A stretch of DNA of 64,000 nt from Nitrosospira multiformis (GTDB lineage Bacteria > Pseudomonadota > Gammaproteobacteria > Burkholderiales > Nitrosomonadaceae), in contig NZ_FNKY01000001.1 of NCBI RefSeq assembly GCF_900103165.1, positions 930,001 through 994,000 of the forward strand, in the 5' to 3' direction. The notes below the pieces were generated by a model. It had not been told where the DNA came from and did not search any database. It saw nothing but the letters and a program-made list of their open reading frames with translations. A program made the position numbers and the translations under genes. Below are positions 48,610 to 57,675 of this stretch, one piece after another (the stretch's first letter is position 1; the number at the start of each line of letters is the position of its first letter).

Positions 48610-49253
48610 ATGCTCCGGATTTCAGAATTGAATATGGCTAGGTTTTTAAGATTGCGAGCCTTGTAATTATGTCGTTGCAATAATTTTTATCGATGAGTTT
48701 CGATATTTGAAAGAAACTCATGTTCGTAGGAAAAATAGCATGGCGCGTGTCAAAGAAATGTCACGCAGATGTGAAAAATGCCGGAACATTCGTTAAAAGA
48801 ATGTCAAATGGAAGTGAAGAACCTGTCAAGAAATGCTGGTGTAATCAGACCATCCCTGCTTTTGCCAGAATTCAGCGATGGATGGATGTGATTGCAAGAC
48901 CATACCGGCAAAAGGGTTGCCGATAGTTGAATGTAGCGTTTTATGGAAGAGGTAAGCCGGTCACAGTTATGGTAGCCGTTGCAGCTAAGGCAGGTGTATG
49001 GCTGGATTGAGTATTTATCCTGGAGATCAGTGCTTTCAATTGCAGGCCTGCCGGGACCTCGCAGTAAATATTTTTACATCATTAATTTTCTTCTGGGGGT
49101 TGATCTAAATGGTTTTTCGGATGGACTTGACCGGTATGGATATATCCGATCAGCATTATGACATCAGTGTTATCCAATAAAGTTTGGTGAATGGGCCGCG
49201 ATGGAAACATTCACCTGATTCTTTGCCGCGTGCTTTGTTTTGCCAGGCGTGCG
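48610..49253. other. 644-bp non-coding stretch
   Basis: Between the porin and the first small exported protein. No frame on either strand looks like a protein and no repeat end from R1-R3 was recognised. It may hold the porin promoter and decayed DNA. Confidence 0.35.
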
Positions 49254-49643
49254 TTATCCTCCCCCTGCCCCCCCTGCGGAAATATTGGTGTCCACATCCC
49301 GGTTCGGTCCGGGGGGCGAGTCTCGTCCGAAGAATATCGTGATAATCTTTTGGAAAAGACTCTTCGGTTTAGGGGGAAGGTGCTCGTCCAAGCCGGTTTC
49401 CTGATCTGAAGGTAACGAGACGGATGGAGAGCCGGACTGATCGGGCGTGCCCTGCCCGGGCGTGGTGCTATCTTTTTTTAGCAGCGAACCTTCCTGACCT
49501 GACGCGGCGTCTTCCTGTCCGGATGGCGGCTGTTCTGCTGCCCCGCCGCCCTGGGCATAGATAGTCGTCATGGCGAAAATCGTGAGACCAGCAAGTACCA
49601 CCAACTGAATCGCGGCGTTTCTCAAAATGGAATAACGTACCAT
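49254..49643 (-). CDS. Small exported protein with NISAGGAGG tail (member B)
   Basis: 129 residues: basic N-terminus and hydrophobic helix (VVLAGLTIFAMTTIYAQ) forming a signal peptide, a low-complexity Ser/Gln/Pro/Gly middle, then a conserved end with KSLFQKIITIFFGRDSPPG followed by PNRDVDTNISAGGAGGG. The ATG follows AGAGGAA. Its closest relative is the next gene (49809-50240): the order signal peptide, disordered spacer, F-x2-I-x-I/R-I-F-F/Y-G-R-D-S, P-N-x-D-x-D-T/S-NISAGGAGG is shared. I do not recognise the family. The tail could be a sorting, processing or assembly signal. Confidence 0.75.
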   Translation of the reverse strand: MVRYSILRNAAIQLVVLAGLTIFAMTTIYAQGGGAAEQPPSGQEDAASGQEGSLLKKDSTTPGQGTPDQSGSPSVSLPSDQETGLDEHLPPKPKSLFQKIITIFFGRDSPPGPNRDVDTNISAGGAGGG

Positions 49644-49808
49644 GACAATTCCTCTTTCTATTTTTCCGCTAATCCAGCGAAATAGCGAAACGAATGCTGC
49701 ACAGATCTACGAACTTATCTGGATGTCCGCATCCGATTCAATGCGGAGATGATTGTTTCATCTGATCAATGCGACGCTGTCGACACTCCACAAGCTGGAA
49801 TATGGATC

Positions 49809-50240
49809 CTAGCCTCCCGCGCCTCCCGCCGAGATATTACTATCCATATCCTGGTTCGGTCCCCAGGAGTCGCGGCCATAGAAGATTCTTCTCATCTTGC
49901 AAAAAAAACTTTCTTGTTCCGGTGTGGCGTACCTGCACGAGCCAGACCCAGGCGCTTGTTCCACGGATGACCAGCTTGATGAAGAGTTTGCCTGATTGGG
50001 TGTGCCGGGTGTGGAGGCAGCGCTTGCGCTTTCGGGCGGCAAATCTTTTTGACCTGTCGCGGCGTCTCCCCATCTTTGTGAGAGCTGCGCTACGATCAAG
50101 GTACCCCGTACAGACATAGGACCAGACGGTGCCGCCTTGTTAGTCTGTGCATGAGATACGCTCATCAAGCCGAAAATAATGATGCCGGCAAGCGCCGCGA
50201 ACCTGGCCATGGCATTATCCAGAGTGAACTTGTGCTTCAT
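49809..50240 (-). CDS. Small exported protein with NISAGGAGG tail (member A)
   Basis: 143 residues from the ATG at 50240, preceded by a strong AAGGAGGAG site; a longer open frame upstream runs through repeat R2 and is not used. The signal peptide ends near SVSHAQ. A Ser/Pro/Asn-rich middle leads to two cysteines and the tail CKMRRIFYGRDSWGPNQDMD plus SNISAGGAGG at the C-terminus. Paralogue of the downstream gene, 165 bp away on the same strand; the two differ in the middle but keep both ends, the pattern of proteins whose ends are recognised by something else. Function unknown. Confidence 0.75.
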   Translation of the reverse strand: MKHKFTLDNAMARFAALAGIIIFGLMSVSHAQTNKAAPSGPMSVRGTLIVAQLSQRWGDAATGQKDLPPESASAASTPGTPNQANSSSSWSSVEQAPGSGSCRYATPEQESFFCKMRRIFYGRDSWGPNQDMDSNISAGGAGG

Positions 50241-50298
50241 GGTACTCCTCCTTATCCGGCTCAGAAAGATAGACAAATGAAATGTCTTGCCAAATCTT

Positions 50299-50474
50299 AG
50301 CAGTCTGTCGGGCTTAAAGGAAATCGGCTGCAGAAGCCTTGTAAACACATTGGGGCCGATCTCTATTGCGCCGCTTTTCTGGCTAATAGAACACCTATTG
50401 GCCTTAAAAATCGTCAAAATCCGTCCTGGCCTGGTAACTTTTTTGCTTCGATTCTTTGAGTCCGGCAAGCTCCC
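50299..50474. repeat. Dispersed repeat R2, copy 2
   Basis: About 176 bp, ends AGCAGTCTGTCGGGCTTAAAG and, at the right, the approximate complement ending near 50474. Shares GGCTAATAGAACA, CGTCAAAATCCGTC and TTTTTTGCTTCGATTCTT with the copy at 23735-23895. Lies between the TPR gene and small protein A. Confidence 0.65.
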
Positions 50475-50584
50475 AGAGTTTCTGCCACGAGGTTACAATA
50501 GCAAAATCACGCGTTTACAGCGTTACACTTTCAGGCACCGTCGACCGGACCATAATCACCGCTACTATTGTAGTGAATCTGTGA

Positions 50585-51808
50585 TCACCTGATTTCGCCA
50601 GAAACTCGCTCCATAGCGCTTCCTCCATTGGCGGCTAATATTCGTCTTTCCACCGCCGCTGCCTCTATTTCTCTGCCGGACTTTCTGTAGAATTCGGCGA
50701 CATTATTTAAACTTACGATCACATTGGGATGCGTCCGGCCAAGAGCTCTCTCCAGGATGGACAGGGAACGGATAAAGAGCGGCTCGGCCCCCGCGTATTG
50801 TCCCTGGGCCTCATAAAGTTTCGCAAGATTATTCAGGCTCAAGGCCACATGCGGATGATCAGGCCCAAGCGCTTTCTCCCAGATCGCCAGCGAGCGCTCA
50901 AAGAGCGGTATAGCCGCCTCGTATTTGCCCTCGGCATAATAAAGTTTCGCCAGGTTATTCAGAGCTGTTGCCACATTTGGGTGGTCGGATCCAAGTGCTT
51001 CCTCGCTGATCGCCAGCGAACGCTTTAAAAGTGGCTCGGCCAGGGTGAAGTCGCCGTCAGCGATATATAGCTCCGCAAGATTGTTCAGACCTTGGGCGAC
51101 ACTGGGATGATCGGGCCCGACCGCCCGCTCCCAGATCGCCAGCGAACGCTTGTAAAGCGGCTCGGCTCTGGCGTAGCTGCCCTGCGCGCGATAGAGTCCC
51201 GCAAGGTTATTCAGGCTAATGGCCACATCAGGATGATCGGGTCCGGCGGATTGTTCCCAGATTGCGAGGGAGCGTTGATATAACGGTTCGGCTTCCGCAT
51301 AATGCCCCTGGATCTTGTAGAGTAGCGCAAGATTATTGAGACTCGTGGCCACATCCGTATGGCCGGGCCCAAGTGTTTTTTCCCAGATTGCCAGCGAACG
51401 TTTGTAGAGCGACTCGGCCTGCGCATATCGTCCTTCGACGCGATAAAGCTCCGCCAGATTGTTCATCCCTTTAGCCACTGTGGGGCTATCGGGCCCAAGC
51501 GCCTTTTCCCAGATTGCCAGCGAACGCGTGTAGAGCGGCTCCGCTTGCGCGTACTCACCCTGACCATGAAAGATTAAGCCGAGATTGTTCAATGTCTGGG
51601 CCACATTGGGATGATCGGGGCCCCATTCCCTTTGAGCGATATCAAGCGCTCTTTTAACCAGCGCTACCGCCTGGTCGTATTGACCATTCTGATAGAGTGA
51701 CCTCGCTTCGGCGTTGAGACTTGCCCATTCCCCATTCTGGGCATGGATAAGAGATGAGAAAGCTAATAGAAAAGAAATAATGACGAACGGAATGACACGC
51801 GCTTTCAT
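50585..51808 (-). CDS. Exported TPR protein (kinesin-light-chain-type repeats)
   Basis: 407 residues. A signal peptide (cleavage near LIHAQ) is followed by eight to nine tetratricopeptide repeats of 42 residues with the pattern YAQAEPLYxRSLAIWEKALGPDHPxVAxSLNNLAxLY, highly alike to each other at the DNA level (about 126-bp period). Such solenoids bind other proteins. It is upstream of the twin small exported proteins on the same strand, with R2 between, and downstream of the carbonic anhydrase, so it may belong with either. No catalytic domain is seen. Confidence 0.85.
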   Translation of the reverse strand: MKARVIPFVIISFLLAFSSLIHAQNGEWASLNAEARSLYQNGQYDQAVALVKRALDIAQREWGPDHPNVAQTLNNLGLIFHGQGEYAQAEPLYTRSLAIWEKALGPDSPTVAKGMNNLAELYRVEGRYAQAESLYKRSLAIWEKTLGPGHTDVATSLNNLALLYKIQGHYAEAEPLYQRSLAIWEQSAGPDHPDVAISLNNLAGLYRAQGSYARAEPLYKRSLAIWERAVGPDHPSVAQGLNNLAELYIADGDFTLAEPLLKRSLAISEEALGSDHPNVATALNNLAKLYYAEGKYEAAIPLFERSLAIWEKALGPDHPHVALSLNNLAKLYEAQGQYAGAEPLFIRSLSILERALGRTHPNVIVSLNNVAEFYRKSGREIEAAAVERRILAANGGSAMERVSGEIR

Positions 51809-51945
51809 TTCACCGGACTACCAGGCTGTGGCAGAGACCAGCGGCGTATTTAATCTCCGCAAAGATCTCCGGTAAAGAATAATCAAGCACGAGAGAATCA
51901 TTAATTCGAGGGAATCTAGAGGGATCAGCAGATTCGTGTTTTAAT

Positions 51946-51974
51946 CTTCCACCATCCTTCCGGGATGGTGGAAG
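51946..51974. other. Perfect 12-bp hairpin between carbonic anhydrase and TPR genes
   Basis: CTTCCACCATCC (51946-51957) pairs exactly with GGATGGTGGAAG (51963-51974) around a 5-nt loop. It lies 39 bp past the carbonic anhydrase stop; an A7 run on the + strand side (51977-51983 area) means the T run precedes the stem on the coding strand, so it is not a standard terminator but may still end transcription or stabilise mRNA. Confidence 0.55.
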
Positions 51975-52012
51975 TAAAAAAAGCGTGCTGACTATTTCTT
52001 GCTTACGGAAAT

Positions 52013-52885
52013 TTATGCGACAGAACCCATAAAGCCCCCGTTAACAAGACGCCGTCTTGCCATAAAGCCTATCAGGCCCAGTCCCGCCAGCAGCATGGTA
52101 TAGGTTTCCGGTTCAGGAACCACCGCGACAGTAGCAAATCCCGGCACATCGGTGAGTATCGTTCGCCCATTGAGTGCCTGAATCTCACGTGCATCACCAT
52201 TGGGAAAAAGCGAACTGAAAGCATTAATTTGAGCCGCGGACATATCTAGCGGTTGCGCCAGGTCAACCCATTTTACGCCCTCCGAGAATGGAGGCGTTGT
52301 GAGTGATCCATCGTAGCGAAAGGAGTTCAGATTATCCGGAATCAGCGCATTCAAATTGAAGTGATCGACTGTGAGCGTATCCGTTACGGTCTGCGGCAAG
52401 TTAGAGAAAATCGGGTCAAGCGCCTGATTGAATGCCCCCTCCTCGACCCATCTGCCTACGACAAGCAAGTTATTTTTGGAATCGGCAAATACCATATGCA
52501 TCTCCATGGGAAATTTATAGCCGTTCTCCAAATGCTCCGCAGGTGCATGAAAGTGGAACTGGGACAACCTGTACGTATCACCGCCAACCGTCACCGATCC
52601 GGCACCTGGATCAACAAGATTGGCTCTGGCGGCGGTTTTGTCCACGCCAGGCGAGCCATTATTGATTACCTTCAGCTGAGTATCGGAATTCAACGTAAAT
52701 AAAAGAGGAGATAAGTTTTTGACAAAAGTTGTGTTATTCGTGGTGATGTTAATGGGGCTTTGTGCCTCCATCGCAGCCAGATTATCCGCCAGCGTATCTG
52801 CCTGCGCGGCAGGTAATGTGCAGAAAAAAACAGCGGAAACCAGTGCAGCCGATTGTGTCAATTTAAAATAAAATGATTTATTCAT
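52013..52885 (-). CDS. Alpha-type carbonic anhydrase with PEP-CTERM tail
   Basis: 290-residue exported zinc enzyme that interconverts CO2 and bicarbonate. Signal peptide (cleavage near AQA, residue 29); alpha-class landmarks QSPINI (42-47), the zinc ligands H111 and H113 in FHFHAPAEH, the third ligand H130 in MEMHMVF, and YDGSLTTPPFSEGVKW. The C-terminus has VPEPE (256-260), a hydrophobic helix and ARRR (276-279): a PEP-CTERM signal for exosortase processing, followed by an unusual 11-residue extension. No exosortase gene is in the window. Likely surface-attached supply of inorganic carbon; function by homology. Confidence 0.9.
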   Translation of the reverse strand: MNKSFYFKLTQSAALVSAVFFCTLPAAQADTLADNLAAMEAQSPINITTNNTTFVKNLSPLLFTLNSDTQLKVINNGSPGVDKTAARANLVDPGAGSVTVGGDTYRLSQFHFHAPAEHLENGYKFPMEMHMVFADSKNNLLVVGRWVEEGAFNQALDPIFSNLPQTVTDTLTVDHFNLNALIPDNLNSFRYDGSLTTPPFSEGVKWVDLAQPLDMSAAQINAFSSLFPNGDAREIQALNGRTILTDVPGFATVAVVPEPETYTMLLAGLGLIGFMARRRLVNGGFMGSVA

Positions 52886-53253
52886 AAGAAAGTCCTCGTA
52901 AGATTATGACATTCGATATGGAAGGACAGAAATGACGTTATGCAATCCAAAAATAACATGCGAACTGTGAAAAAAGCGTCGTCTTAATGTAAAAAATTCG
53001 TTAACCCTTCCGGTTATACGGAGATATCATTATTTCTCCATATATATCAGTAATATGTCGGATGAATATCATGATGGCGGTGTGCTTCATTCCGGATTCC
53101 AATTATCAAAAGCTCCCATTGGAACCGGATTTCAGCGGATTGCGTTATTGGAGAGATGGGTTTCTTGGAGGAATGAGCCGCAGCATGGGCCCGACATCGG
53201 CTTCTTATGCCATTGATGTCATAGTCAGTGCCGCGGCGCGGCGTAACAGCGCA
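52886..53253. other. Intergenic region upstream of carbonic anhydrase
   Basis: 368 bp; presumably the carbonic anhydrase promoter and the 3' side of zwf. No gene or repeat recognised. Confidence 0.35.
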
Positions 53254-54657
53254 TCAGATTCTCGACTCCGGGTTGTGCCAGCATCCATCTGGCGCGATGA
53301 GGGCCTCGGCTGCTTTGGGTCCCCAGCTCCCCCGTTTATAGGGAAGGGCCCGATGATGCGTTGTGAGAACGGGATCAAGCGTCGCCCAGGCAGCTTCTAC
53401 CGCTTCCTGGCGTGTAAACAGAGCACCATCGCCGATCATGGCGTCATGCAATAGCCGCTCGTAAGGCGATTCATGCCCGAAGTGTTCTTCGACCAGGCAG
53501 AGTTCCCGCTGATCGCCAATAAATTCCTTGCCGGCGCGCTTGACCCGGGCGGCAATGGCAATGGCGGAGAGGGGAGAAAGCCGGAAACGCAAGTAATTGG
53601 CGCTGCAATTTTCCGGTCCCGAATCGGCGAAAAGCCGTTGCGGGGGCGGCTTCAGTTGGACAATAACTTCCGCTGCCGTCTCTGCGAGAAATTTCCCCGA
53701 GCGCAAGTACCACGGAACGCCTTCCCAGCGCCAGGAGTCAATGAAAAGGCGCAAAGCGCAAAACGTCTCGACGTCGGAATCCTTGGCAACACCCGCTTCC
53801 TTGCGATAACCGGCATACTGTCCACGCACCACGTCGTCTGATATTACCGGGCGCATGGCCTGAAGAATATTGGCTTTCTCGCCCTGAACCGATCCAAAAC
53901 CCCTGTAGGAAGGGGGCTCCATGGCGAGCAGCGCGACGATCTGGAAAAGATGATTCTGTATCACGTCGCGAAGGCAGCCCGCGGATTCGTAAAATCCACC
54001 GCGGCCCTCCACGCCAAAATTCTCGGCGAGCGTTATCTGGACGCTGGCTACGTAGTTCCGATTCCATATCGGCTCAAGGAATGAATTGGCGAATCGGAAA
54101 TAGAGAATGTTCATGATCGCCTCCTTTCCGAGAAAGTGATCGATGCGAAAGATCGCGTTTTCTGGAAATACCGAGCGCGCGACGCGATTGAGCTCGCGCG
54201 CTGAGGCCAGGTCGCGTCCGAATGGCTTTTCAACGACTACTCGCGCATGATCCGCTAAACGGGCGGCGCCGAGGCCTTCTATGACAGTCGCGAAAAGAGA
54301 AGGCGGAATAGCGAGATAATGCGCCGGGCGCCGGGCATCACCCAGCGCCGCCTTGATAGTCTTGAACGTCTCCGGGCTATTGTAATCTCCACTTACATAC
54401 CGGAGCAGGGAAAGCAGGTGATTCAGCGCATTCTGGTCATCAATTTCTCCGGCCTTCCTGATGGCCGCAGCCGCTTTGTCGCGGAGTTGCGCGACGCTAT
54501 AATTCGAAGAGGCCACGCCGACCACGGGCACATTGAGAGAACCCTGCTTCGCCATCGCATAAAGCGCCGGAAAGATTTTTTTCTGGGCAAGGTCACCCGT
54601 TATCCCGAACAGCACCAACGCATCGGATGGGACCGCACTGCCGCCCGCCTCTTCCAT
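53254..54657 (-). CDS. zwf: Glucose-6-phosphate dehydrogenase
   Basis: 467-residue enzyme oxidising glucose-6-phosphate to 6-phosphogluconolactone. The NADP-binding [12 protein letters not shown], the active-site [15 protein letters not shown] (His-Lys pair) and the conserved [14 protein letters not shown] are present. I start at the ATG 54657, one base after the gnd stop, with GGGAGGG before it; a longer frame lies inside gnd. A cysteine-poor C-terminus and length are normal. Coupled to gnd; a pgl (lactonase) gene is not next to it. Confidence 0.95.
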   Translation of the reverse strand: MEEAGGSAVPSDALVLFGITGDLAQKKIFPALYAMAKQGSLNVPVVGVASSNYSVAQLRDKAAAAIRKAGEIDDQNALNHLLSLLRYVSGDYNSPETFKTIKAALGDARRPAHYLAIPPSLFATVIEGLGAARLADHARVVVEKPFGRDLASARELNRVARSVFPENAIFRIDHFLGKEAIMNILYFRFANSFLEPIWNRNYVASVQITLAENFGVEGRGGFYESAGCLRDVIQNHLFQIVALLAMEPPSYRGFGSVQGEKANILQAMRPVISDDVVRGQYAGYRKEAGVAKDSDVETFCALRLFIDSWRWEGVPWYLRSGKFLAETAAEVIVQLKPPPQRLFADSGPENCSANYLRFRLSPLSAIAIAARVKRAGKEFIGDQRELCLVEEHFGHESPYERLLHDAMIGDGALFTRQEAVEAAWATLDPVLTTHHRALPYKRGSWGPKAAEALIAPDGCWHNPESRI

Positions 54658-54658
54658 C

Positions 54659-55678
54659 TCACCCTCCCGCTTTTTTCTCGCCATGGCCGCCAAATTGCTT
54701 CCTCATGGCAGAGAGCAGCCGGTCTGCATAGTCGGCATTGCCACGGGACTCAAAGCGGCTGAAAAGCGCGGCGCTAATCACTGGCACAGGCACACCTTCG
54801 TCGACTGCAGCCAGCGTTGTCCAGCGTCCCTCGCCGGAATCCGAGACGCGTCCCGAAAATTCGGTGAGTTCGGCATCGTCAATCAAAGCCTCGGCTGTCA
54901 GATCGAGCAGCCAGGACGCCACGACGCTGCCTCGCCGCCAGACTTCGGCGATTTCCGGCAAATCCAGCTCATATTGGTAAAATTCGGGATTGCGCATCGG
55001 CGTTGTCTCCGCATCCATGTCTTGCACCCGTTTGCCGGCATTGGCGCTATGCAGGATATTCAAACCCTCGGCATAAGCCGCCATGAGACCATATTCGATC
55101 CCATTATGGACCATCTTGACGAAATGACCCGCGCCATGCGGTCCGCAGTGCAAGTAGCCCTGCTCCGCCGTGCCATCGCTGTCTTGGCGGCCAGGCGTGC
55201 GTGGAGCCGCGTCAATGCCCGGTGCGAGGGCAGCAAAAATCGGGTCGAGGTGATCGACGATTTCTTTTTCACCTCCGATCATCAAACAATATCCACGCTC
55301 AAGGCCAGCGATGCCACCGCTTGTCCCGACATCGACGTAATGGATTCCGCGTGAACGCATCTCGGCGCCACGCCTGATATCGTCGTGGTAATAAGAGTTG
55401 CCTCCGTCAATAATGATGTCACCCGCCTCAACCAGCGACGCAATTTTCGAAAGAATCTCATCAACCAGTGCCGCGGGAACCATTAACCATATGACGCGCG
55501 GTGTAGCCAGACGAGCAACCAACTCCTCAAGCGAGGATGTTCCGACGGCACCTTGCGACCGTGAAGTCTGGACGGCTTCAGCGCGAGGATCGTAAACCAC
55601 ACACTCGTTTCCGGCCTTCATCAGACGTCCCACCATGTTAATACCCATGCGCCCCAAGCCGATCATCCCCAGTTGCAT
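54659..55678 (-). CDS. gnd: 6-phosphogluconate dehydrogenase, short (GndA/YqeC) type
   Basis: 339-residue decarboxylating dehydrogenase making ribulose-5-phosphate. The Rossmann motif [13 protein letters not shown] (8-20), [13 protein letters not shown], the substrate-binding [19 protein letters not shown] and the catalytic Lys/Asn block [15 protein letters not shown] are clear. At about 340 residues it belongs to the short class, which often prefers NAD+, rather than the 470-residue class. It is directly followed by zwf (one-base gap). Confidence 0.93.
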   Translation of the reverse strand: MQLGMIGLGRMGINMVGRLMKAGNECVVYDPRAEAVQTSRSQGAVGTSSLEELVARLATPRVIWLMVPAALVDEILSKIASLVEAGDIIIDGGNSYYHDDIRRGAEMRSRGIHYVDVGTSGGIAGLERGYCLMIGGEKEIVDHLDPIFAALAPGIDAAPRTPGRQDSDGTAEQGYLHCGPHGAGHFVKMVHNGIEYGLMAAYAEGLNILHSANAGKRVQDMDAETTPMRNPEFYQYELDLPEIAEVWRRGSVVASWLLDLTAEALIDDAELTEFSGRVSDSGEGRWTTLAAVDEGVPVPVISAALFSRFESRGNADYADRLLSAMRKQFGGHGEKKAGG

Positions 55679-55908
55679 CTTGACCTCCTGTTTAAGAATT
55701 GAATTTAAGTGGCACTAGCGCAGAAGCAAAGGTCGGAAGAATCCATTAGGGAACTTCCGGGTGTTCCCACTCCCCAAGGTTGCCGGCAATGTGCTCTATA
55801 AGGGGCCTATTCAGAGATTCCGTAGTGTGGAATACATATAGCAGCGCATGATTGCAATCAGATTACTGGGTGTACGGGGTCTGCCACCCATTCGTTATCT
55901 GAGGTGGT
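55679..55908. other. gnd/pgm spacer
   Basis: 230 bp; no gene or clear signal. It separates the gnd-zwf pair from pgm, so gnd may have its own promoter here. Confidence 0.3.
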
Positions 55909-57588
55909 CTAGACATTCGTCGCCGTAGCAAGCGCGTCAGCAACTATTGTCTGTGCTTCCTCAAGAATACGGTGCAGATGATCGACACCACTGAAACTCT
56001 CGGCATAAACTTTGTAGATGTCTTCGGTACCGGACGGACGCGCTGCAAACCACCCATTCCTGGCTATCACCTTAATACCGCCAATAGGGGCATCATTGCC
56101 CGGTGCGTGGGTGAGAACGGTCTCAATTTTTTCGCCCGCCAAGTCTGCGGAACGTATTTGTTGTGGCGAAAGCCTGGCCAGAATCTTTTTTTGTTCCGGA
56201 GTGGCTGGCGCGTCAACACGTTCAGAGACGGATTTGCCAAACTCGCGCTCCAACTCCTGGTATAGCTCACCGGGATCACGGCCCATGCGCGCGGTAATTT
56301 CCGCCGACAGCAATGCCGGCGTGATTCCATCCTTATCCGTCGTCCAAGCCGTGCCGTCGAGGCGAAGGAAAGATGCGCCCGCACTTTCTTCGCCGCAGAA
56401 GCCGAGGAAGCCTTCGTGCAGACCCTCCACAAACCACTTGAAGCCGACTGGCACCTCATAGAGCCGTCGACCAAGTTTTGCGGTGATACGATCGATCATC
56501 TGGCTGCTCACTACCGTTTTGCCCACCGCTACGTTACCGTTCCACGCCGGGCGATGCTGAAAAAGGTAGTGAGTGCTGACGGATAGATAATGATCCGCCG
56601 GCAGCAGGCCCATACTCCGGGTAACGATCCCGTGCCGGTCATGATCGGTGTCGCAGGCGAAGGCGATGTCGAACTGATCTTTCAGATCAATCAGCCCATG
56701 CATGGCGTAAGGGGAGGATGGGTCCATGCGAATCCGGCCGTCCCAATCCAGTGTCATGAAGCGGAAAGTCGGATCGACGGCCTCATTGACAACGGTCAGA
56801 TTCAACCCATAGCGTTCCGCGATCGCACCCCAGTAGTGTACGCCGGCACCGCCGAGTGGATCCACCCCCATGCGGATATTCGCGCCACGTATGGCATCCA
56901 TATCAATGACCTGGCCGAGGTCATTGACGTAGGTATTGAGAAAGTCATACCGATGCGTTGTAGGGGCATGCAACGCCTCCTCGAAACGTTGCCTTTTCAC
57001 CCCGTCGAGTCCGTTCTTCAAAAACTCATTGGACATGGATTCGATCAAGGCAGTAATCTCGACACCCGCCGGGCCGCCGTGGGGCGGATTGTATTTAAAA
57101 CCACCGCTTTCGGGTGGGTTGTGGGAAGGGGTAATAACTATACCGTCGGAGAGTCCTTTCGTCCGCCCGCGGTTATAAGTCAATATTGCGTGAGAAACCG
57201 CCGGAGTGGGCGTATATTCCCCATTGGTGGACAGCATGACCTCGACCCCATTCGCGGCCAGTACCTCAAGTGCACTGGCATATGCCGGTTCGGAAAGAGC
57301 GTGTGTGTCGATACCCAGGAATAACGGACCATTAATATCCTGCTGTTTACGGTACTGACAAATAGATTGCGTGGCGGCAAGCACGTGCCATTCATTAAAG
57401 CTTGTTTCAAAGGCCGAGCCGCGATGCCCCGAAGTGCCGAATGCAACTCTTTGCGCCGGCACCGACCAGTCGGGGATTTGCGTGTAGTAGGCGGTAACAA
57501 GTCTGGGTACATTCAGCAGCATTGATGACTGGGCGAGTTTTCCCGCAAGGAAGCTGACTTTCCTGGTTGTCTTTTGATTTAGGATCAT
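55909..57588 (-). CDS. pgm: Phosphoglucomutase
   Basis: 559-residue alpha-D-phosphohexomutase interconverting glucose-1-phosphate and glucose-6-phosphate. FGTSGHRGSAF near the N-terminus, the phosphoserine loop VITPSHNPPESGG, the metal loop DTDHDRHGIV and the C-terminal ARPSGTEDIYKVYAES give all four sites of the family; the length matches the glucose-specific E. coli Pgm type. Lies between pgi and gnd on the same strand. Links glycogen or NDP-glucose synthesis to the central pathways. Confidence 0.95.
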   Translation of the reverse strand: MILNQKTTRKVSFLAGKLAQSSMLLNVPRLVTAYYTQIPDWSVPAQRVAFGTSGHRGSAFETSFNEWHVLAATQSICQYRKQQDINGPLFLGIDTHALSEPAYASALEVLAANGVEVMLSTNGEYTPTPAVSHAILTYNRGRTKGLSDGIVITPSHNPPESGGFKYNPPHGGPAGVEITALIESMSNEFLKNGLDGVKRQRFEEALHAPTTHRYDFLNTYVNDLGQVIDMDAIRGANIRMGVDPLGGAGVHYWGAIAERYGLNLTVVNEAVDPTFRFMTLDWDGRIRMDPSSPYAMHGLIDLKDQFDIAFACDTDHDRHGIVTRSMGLLPADHYLSVSTHYLFQHRPAWNGNVAVGKTVVSSQMIDRITAKLGRRLYEVPVGFKWFVEGLHEGFLGFCGEESAGASFLRLDGTAWTTDKDGITPALLSAEITARMGRDPGELYQELEREFGKSVSERVDAPATPEQKKILARLSPQQIRSADLAGEKIETVLTHAPGNDAPIGGIKVIARNGWFAARPSGTEDIYKVYAESFSGVDHLHRILEEAQTIVADALATATNV

Positions 57589-57675
57589 GCTATCTCACTG
57601 TGACGGTACCGGAAGCAAAATTGCGTGGGTGAATTTTACCTGTTCAGGTTTGGCTGCTTTGACGCGTGCCGACTT

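Noticed and set aside
53062-53454. 130-codon + strand frame near the zwf end
   Set aside because: It overlaps the zwf 3' part on the other strand, has no recognisable motif and mixed composition.
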